This document shows positions 33,001 through 38,594 of a stretch of 38,594 nt of DNA, one piece after another. The position numbers and the translations under genes were made by a program. A model generated the notes under the pieces. It was given only the letters and a program-made list of their open reading frames with translations, was not told the DNA's origin and ran no database searches. Each line of letters opens with the position of its first letter. Positions within the stretch are counted from its first letter, which is position 1. This stretch comes from Klebsormidium nitens (Eukaryota; Streptophyta; Klebsormidiophyceae; Klebsormidiales; Klebsormidiaceae): contig DF237689.1 in the NCBI GenBank assembly GCA_000708835.1, positions 1 through 38,594 of the forward strand, read 5' to 3'.

Positions 33001-35893
33001 AGGGCACTTTTTCCTCAAGGGTAGGGCATCGAAGAGGCTGACCTTGCGTCTAAAACTGAAGGAACGGTCACCAAAGTCGTGATGAAGCGCAAGGCGACTA
33101 AAGTAGCGAAGCGGCGAGTCTTAATCTGAAGGGCCGTGTTGTTTACAGGCTGACGATAGGGCTGCGAAGCTTCAGAGCGAGCTGTTAGAATGGCGAAAGA
33201 AGGGACTGGCCCTGGAGTTGAAGCTGAAGGAAGAGACGGAGGAGAAGCTGGTTGTGCAGCGACTCCTCGAACTAGAAAGGTGAGGGACAAGCGCGTGCTC
33301 TAACATGCTTGTTAGGAGGTAAAACGATACTTTTCAGTTAAGTGTAAGATCATACGGCGACTGCACGGGTAAAAGCTTTGCCGGAATCTTAGACCGCCAT
33401 TAGCATGGAGCCTCGGGGAAGGTGCTTACACTATTTTCAGGAAAGGAGTCAAACCACGAGCGACCGGTCTTGTCTTGTCTTGTCTGCTCCAATCCATCCT
33501 CGCAGGATCATTGCAATGATGTTCCTTGCCAAAAAGCTCGTCTAGAATTCGTCGTAGCGGTCCTGTTGGCGGTCCATGTTCTGTGATGAAACATCTCCTG
33601 ACCGGGTTTGCCAAACTTCCGAAATCCAAGCCACCTGATCCTGTCTCAGGTCTCGAAAAGTCGCAAGGGACGGAAACGTGCGACGAGAGCTGAGTCCCGT
33701 GGCTGCCGCCGTCGGGCGACTCACGACCACTTCCGAGCGCCAAAAGGCGCCCGGCAACAAGCAGCCTTTCTCTCACCCCGGCCTGACGTCAGAGCATTCT
33801 GCGGGCAAACTACGGGGAGCATTCGATGCCAACCGTCCTCCTTTCAAACCTAGCGGCAACCCTACTTCGCCCACAAAGACAGGGCCTCCCTCCAAATCAA
33901 ACCCAGACTACCATTTCCCGGCTGCAGCAGAACCGAGCCTCAAAAGCCGAGCGGATAAAATTGGCCCCATCAGTGCAGTACCAGACAAGGGGCCCAGAAG
34001 CGACCTCGAAAACGCCCCCCTGACAGACGAGAACCGCCCAGGGGATCCCCCGGGGGCTCTGCAGCGCGAGGTGGAGAGAGCGGTTATGGAAGCGCTCCGG
34101 GCCGCAGAGGAGCGGTGCGATCGGGCGGTGGCGGCGGCCGAGGCGCGGGGGAAACAGGCGCTCGCGCAGGCGGAGCTGGACCGAGAGAGGGCGGTCAGGG
34201 TGGCGACCATGGATCTGGAGGCGCGGCTACGGAAGGAGTTTGCTGGGGAGAAGCGCGCCATAGCGGAGACGGCTGTAAGTTTCGCGTTTATATCTTTATG
34301 CAACCTTTTTGCTTCATCAGAATCTATCTTATCCGTGACGGGTGGGCGGTCCGCGGGGCGACCCTGGATCTGGAGGCGCGGCTAAGACGGGATGCTGGGT
34401 AGAAGCGCGCCATTGTGTGAGCCCCATTCTTCCCACGTGTCATAGAAGCTTGTGACAGGATTGCTCAATAAGGAATAAAACGCAAAATCAGCTGGTGAAA
34501 CCTTCTCCTCAACGTCCGCTCTCCGAGTCCCTAAAGCCTTTCCAAGTAAGGAAGGACTTCCTTCTGGCTTCCAGAGCGCAGGATTGGCAACTACTGCTGA
34601 CGGGCAAAGAGCGTAGCTTGAGCTGAGGAGCAGCCGGGCAGACTAATTGAAGCTTTCAAGTTAGCGCTCTCTATCCACCCCAATCTAGCTTCCAAACAGA
34701 CCTCTTTCGACCTAACCCCGTACGATGTGTCTCAATTTTGTTGAGTTTTGAACAAGTAACAGGTCGGCGTAGGCCACACTGGACAAACCTGATCGCACAG
34801 GCGCATATTACCTTCACAAGTTCTCTAAATAAAACCGTGACCCTGACGCCACTTGAAGTAGCAACTTACGTCAGGCAAACTTTGATGCCTGCAGGCTGCC
34901 GAAGCGATGGAGGCCGCTGTGGTGGCCGCAGTGGAGGAGCAGGAGTCTCTGCACCGCCAAATCGATCAGCTGCAGGCCGCCGTCCGGCGGTACAAGTCGG
35001 GCGTCCGAAGCGAATCCGAGCCCGTCCGAACCGCGTCCGGCAGTAAGGCACACGTGGCAGCCGCTCGGAGGCAAGCCGTGCTGAAGCGGGTGCCGCTAAT
35101 GGTGAGGAAAGATGGGAGGACTGGGGTCGGGAACGGAACGGAAGGAGGGAGTGTAAGCGGAGCGGAAAAGCGAACGGAAACGGAAATGCAAAGCAGGGGT
35201 ACGGGTCAGAATCCCAGAGTCGTCGTTACTGAGGTCTTCAGGAAAGGGAGCTCGGGAGAAGAGCCGGTGAAACAGGGAGCGAGGCCAAGGCGGGAGGAGC
35301 TATTTCAGCGGTCGGATAGCCTCGCCAACGAAAACGAACGGCTGAGAAAAGCTCTCGACAAGTGCGTCGCTGGGCGGCTTGTTCGCGACATCGGTCAAAC
35401 TGTTCAGGCAACGAACGGCGATGCGACGCTGAGTCCCAGGGGGATGGCGTACGTCCAGTCAGATGACGACACGTGGGACTCGGACGGGGAGCTTTCCGGA
35501 CGGTTCCTGCGAGCTGAGGCTTCGGACACCGTTGTGAGCGGTGCGGGGACAGGGTATGTGGGTCGGTCCATAAGAGATGGGGCCTCGTCTGCACGAGGTC
35601 GTGGTTCGTTGGTGAAAAGTGGGGATACAGCGCCCGCGCGGCAAGGAGAGGGCGGGAGATTGAGCAGAGTCCCTCTCTTGGAGAGGGCGACCAGACGGGC
35701 CGAGATCAGGGCAGCGCTGGTCGCGGGAAGAAGGGTAACGGAGAGGGCGCAATCTCCCCCGCAGGTAAGGCAACTTTTTTTCATAACCCTAACTGTATCC
35801 TAGTCGTCTTATGCTTACCACAATGATCCATTATTTCAATCGCCACAGGTCGTACGACCCACTTATGAGTCTGTCGGCCTCCGAAGCAGTTGA
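30048..35893 (+). CDS. Alanine/glutamate-rich coiled-coil protein, function unknown
   Basis: Eight exons: 30048-30135, 30842-30947, 31499-31685, 32460-32663, 33149-33279, 33650-34274, 34895-35764, 35849-35893. All borders are GT-AG, phases agree throughout, and the sum is 2256 bases (751 residues). Residues ~30-240 are almost continuous coiled coil (ATNAKLAALEEECRK, EEHREEMQSMVAAMAILRKE, QQYEAELQRRQELEMANIKM, LQSELLEWRKKGLALELKLK). A basic, proline-rich disordered part covers ~240-380, followed by a second coiled coil to ~480 (REVERAVMEALRAAEERCDR, VEEQESLHRQIDQLQAAVRR). A basic, serine-rich tail contains a third short heptad stretch (ELFQRSDSLANENERLRKAL). No enzymatic domain, signal peptide or membrane segment is visible. 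A structural or scaffold role (cytoskeleton, centrosome-like) is only a guess. The last tiny exon is the least certain; without it the frame stops at 35803. Confidence 0.75.
31814..32142. repeat. Inverted-repeat element candidate in intron 3 of the coiled-coil gene
   Basis: TTTAAAGAGGGCGTC at 31830-31844 has its exact reverse complement at 32104-32118. The arms extend imperfectly outward (GACGGCATGG on the left, its diverged complement ending at 32142 on the right). The span is ~329 bases and non-coding. It could be a decayed MITE; no target duplication is clear. Confidence 0.45.
34337..34420 (+). repeat. Degenerate copy of the end of exon 6 of the coiled-coil gene in its own intron
   Basis: GATCTGGAGGCGCGGCTAAG and GAAGCGCGCCATTGTG match exon 6 bases ~34187-34267 (GATCTGGAGGCGCGGCTACG, GAAGCGCGCCATAGCGG). 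They start 63 bases after the real exon end. Small deletions destroy the frame (TAG at 34399) and the donor. It is the same kind of local exon-end duplication seen in the CNNM-like gene. Confidence 0.85.
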
Positions 35894-37597
35894 AAGAATT
35901 GTTCGGAGGCCAATCCCATCCATTCGAGGCTGTCCTTAGATGCAGCTGTGATGCGTCTAGCAATACCTTCTCGACTAAGGAGCGGCACTGGGCTCTGCGG
36001 CCCGTTTGGAGCACGATTGCCGTCAGGATTATAATACTGCTGCGACTCGAGGAGGGTCGTAACCTTTTGTCAGCTTGACAAAATGAGGTCGTGGACAATT
36101 CCAATGGTCAAGGCTCCATTGGACTTTCTTTCTTGTCCTTTTCGTCAACCGGCCTCTTGACTGCCAGCTCGAAGGGCTGATTTATTGTTATTGGCTCTTG
36201 CATCTGGTACTAGTTCTAGAAACTTGTCGTGTACTGTTTGTTTGCAGAGAGATCACCTGTGAGAAATACCTGCCGGGTCAGTCGTGGCTTAGCGCTATCT
36301 ACCACGTTTCCGGCCGTGAAAATACAGGTGCGTGCTAGAATTCTTTTGTCGATCTTTCGTACCTGCGAAGCACAGGCCTTGCGTAGGAAGCTTATATGCC
36401 CCAGCTCCGTCTCTGTTATCCCAATTGTGTCCAACTTTAATCACCACCGGTGTCAGAAAGAATCCAACCCGCGAGTCAAGGTCGATTCCTTGTCTGCAGT
36501 CTGAGCATATTGTCCAGGGCACATGTGCTGACTGGTTTCTCATTAGTTTCTGTGTTCACGCCTGCAGGAAGCTTCGTTCTGAGCACGGAAAATGAAAAAA
36601 AAAATGAGCCATTTGGTTCTCACTGCATGGCCAACCGTCCCCTTGTCCTAACGTGCTCTGAAGTTTCCGGACAGATCTGGATCTCGCTGAAGGGGAGTCG
36701 GTTTCAGCAAGGGCGTAAAAGGCTCATGTTGTCAAATTACCCTCGCATTCAAGGTGACTTGGACGCTCGACTCCAGGTCATATGCGCCATCGACCAGCGT
36801 TGTCGACATGTCTGGATTCGATTGAGACCATGGCAGCCAAGCAGTTGAGCCAGCATGTAACAGTAATAGGAGTTAGCCACTGGGCCGACGATCCGTGGTA
36901 TTCACTGGAGGTCACTGAATTCGGGGTGAGTCTTAAGAGCACGTGACGCCAACTCAAACCACTCGTCGGGTCGAGTCAGTCTAGCTGGCCAACATTGCAA
37001 GCTAAACCATCCCAATACGGAGTAATATCTAGCAAGCCGGCTAGACGTTGCCAGATTAAGTCGTACTGTGGATTGACATGATCATTCGCATCATTATGTG
37101 CCATGTTGCCATGATAGTGCATGACAGTGCATGATAGATTAATGAGTGTTGATGCTACCATATACACGATTGGCCGGCCAGGCTCATGGTATGACATCAT
37201 TGTCATGGACTCAATCCGCAATTTAGCTTAATGGCCCGTGCGTACACGTCGGCGCAGCCGGCAGTCACTACCCTTGTTGCACGTTCTCAACGTATCCAAT
37301 ACAGAATCCAGCTAAAGGATCACAAACTCGCCTTGCGCTTTGAGGTTTGGGAAGTGGACCCAAAGCTTTTGCCGTAACGAATCGAATTGTCTCTAGTTTT
37401 TGACCAGAACCATGATCTGGCATGCTATACTCAGTGGAGCCTGTAAGGCAGCTTTGCCACCTTTCAACAAAGACACCCGGAATAAGCTGGCTGCCACACT
37501 GTTCGCTAACAGAAGTGGATCAACGACTTCCAAAGCTTTCCTTCGAATGGAGGGCGTGTACTGTTGACGATCACGGCTGGATGTTTGATGAAGAGCA
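35894..37597. other. Intergenic, no supported gene
   Basis: The first part is probably the 3' UTR of the coiled-coil gene. A small repeat TGCATGACAGTGCATGATAG lies near 37118-37137 with a related unit just before it. An A-run lies at 36595-36604. The longest open frame (36450-36848 +, 132 residues) has no family resemblance. Confidence 0.45.
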
Positions 37598-38209
37598 TCA
37601 ACGACCATCATTTGAAGATCTGTCAGCTGCTGCCAGGCGGTCCGCCTTTTCCTGCTCTATGGCCGCCCTGGTTTCTTGCGCTAGCCTCCTCCACTCCTCC
37701 CCCTGCATAAAAGAGGGAGTAAGATACCAATTACTGCCATCATGAGCTCAAAGAAGAAGCTTTCATAGTTGCAAGCAAAAACACGACCCAGTCAGCAAGA
37801 CCGACAAGCTGTCAATTGCTGGCAGTGTCATACAGCCCAGGCAGTTCATGGCCTCCCAAGTATGAACTCAGCTTGCCACCAAAACAGTGACGTGGTGCCA
37901 ATGATGACAGCTCAGCTCCAATCACAGAGATCTTAGACATTTCCAGATTCCCAATGGTGCCGAGTTCCTTACCCGAGTCAAGCCCGCACACGTCAAGCCA
38001 GCAACTACAATCGCTGCTCCGCCCAGCACATACAAGCTGGCAACACTGAAGGCCCTCGTGGGAAGAGCGTGCGGGTTGTCTCCCAAGCCCTTCCGCTGCA
38101 GACGGCGGGCCCAGGCCCATTGTCCAATGCCGGCTGCTAGCCAGCCACCGGCTGCTGGATACACTGACCACTCAGACTTGTCGGCGCTTCCTCCTGAATG
38201 CAAAGCCAT
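37598..38209 (-). CDS. Small membrane protein, unknown
   Basis: Two exons on the - strand: 38209-37973 and 37702-37598, joined by GTAAGG...CAG, phase 0, total 342 bases (113 residues). The start is the first ATG (MALHSGGSADKSEW). Residues ~17-31 (YPAAGGWLAAGIGQW) are mildly hydrophobic and ~53-76 (VASLYVLGGAAIVVAGLTC) form a clear membrane helix. The second exon codes a charged helical tail (EEWRRLAQETRAAIEQEKAD) facing one side of the membrane. I do not recognise the family. If the intron is not removed, the protein ends at 37922 with a different tail. An additional small exon within 37703-37972 cannot be excluded. Confidence 0.5.
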
Positions 38210-38594
38210 CGCGCTCACGGTTCTCTTGAAGAGCGAATCATCCTTGCGCCTTGCAATGTATGACAAACGCAGTGGACGGGACTAGGTAGCTCTTTACTAT
38301 CGTAATGCCGCTCCTGCCCGCTGTGAGGCTGAGCCGCCAAGGAGAGCGGCAACACGAACGAGGGCTGACCTGGAGAGCAGGATTTGCATTTGTTCTTCAC
38401 ACGCAAAACCTGGAGGCTGAACCACAGCAAGCCAAATGAAGTTCGGACTAAAGTCTGAGCCTATCATAGAGTGCCACGTCATACCCCCCGGGATCCAAAA
38501 GAGTGAAGGTGTCTGGAACGGTCGTACCAGGGGTCGAAACCTGGAGTGTGCGGACCCAAGTGGTCCCAACCAGTCCGAACTCGATCACCGGGCA
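38210..38594. other. 5' flank of the small membrane protein gene
   Basis: It is the presumed promoter and 5' UTR on the - strand side. No other gene is visible before the window ends. Confidence 0.4.

Noticed and set aside
33526-33546. Alternative acceptor for exon 6 of the coiled-coil gene (ending at 33525)
   Set aside because: It is in phase but leads to a stop after RIIAMMFLAKKLV. The acceptor ending at 33649 keeps the long coding exon open. It could still give a truncated isoform.
36450-36848. 132-residue + strand open frame
   Set aside because: No recognisable domain, no good start context, mixed composition; it probably occurs by chance.
1-38594. CRISPR array, phage, integron or bacterial defence system
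   Set aside because: The window is clearly intron-bearing eukaryotic DNA. The repeats seen are exon copies, gene duplicates or inverted-repeat elements, not spaced direct repeats.

Overview
This is a piece of eukaryotic nuclear DNA. The real genes are split by GT-AG introns of roughly 200-1100 bases, there are no operons or Shine-Dalgarno signals, and good start codons sit in Kozak-like contexts (ACCATGG). Gene content (a DUF21/CNNM-CBS magnesium-transporter-like protein of plant type, a DGAT2 acyltransferase, a single-exon O-fucosyltransferase-like enzyme, many F-box genes) together with intermediate GC suggests a green plant lineage, most likely a streptophyte alga or bryophyte. The exact organism cannot be fixed from the sequence alone.

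Layout. 724-8299 (+): a ten-exon CNNM/CBSDUF gene whose exon phases all agree except for one 1-base discrepancy in exon 8. Its introns hold degenerate copies of its own exons 3, 5 and 7. 9208-17781: an F-box gene cluster with one intact gene (9208-10131, -), a head-to-head frameshifted paralogue (10419-11381, +), two tandem broken copies of a second subfamily with a C-terminal membrane segment (12509-13485 and 14364-15320, both -), and two remnants (15836-16005 +; 17370-17781 -). 18449-18767: a non-coding MITE-like element with near 27-base terminal inverted repeats flanked by TA. 18940-20352 (+): the intronless O-fucosyltransferase-like gene. 21172-22305 (-): a decayed partial DGAT2 copy. 22969-23718 (+): another F-box gene with a frameshift. 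25138-28583 (-): an intact six-exon DGAT2 gene coding 367 residues, every intron phase consistent. 30048-35893 (+): an eight-exon gene for a 751-residue coiled-coil protein of unknown function. 37598-38209 (-): a two-exon small membrane protein.

The genes do not form an obvious pathway. DGAT2 makes storage lipid at the ER, the CNNM protein probably moves Mg2+ or related cations, the fucosyltransferase-like enzyme would work in the Golgi, and the F-box proteins would recruit substrates to SCF ubiquitin ligases. The common theme is local duplication: whole genes (F-box, DGAT2) and, more unusually, short pieces spanning exon-intron boundaries have been copied next to their source and then decayed. 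The repeated exon-boundary duplication in two unrelated genes is the most unusual thing in the window. I saw no CRISPR array, rRNA, tRNA, or obvious autonomous transposon or virus gene.
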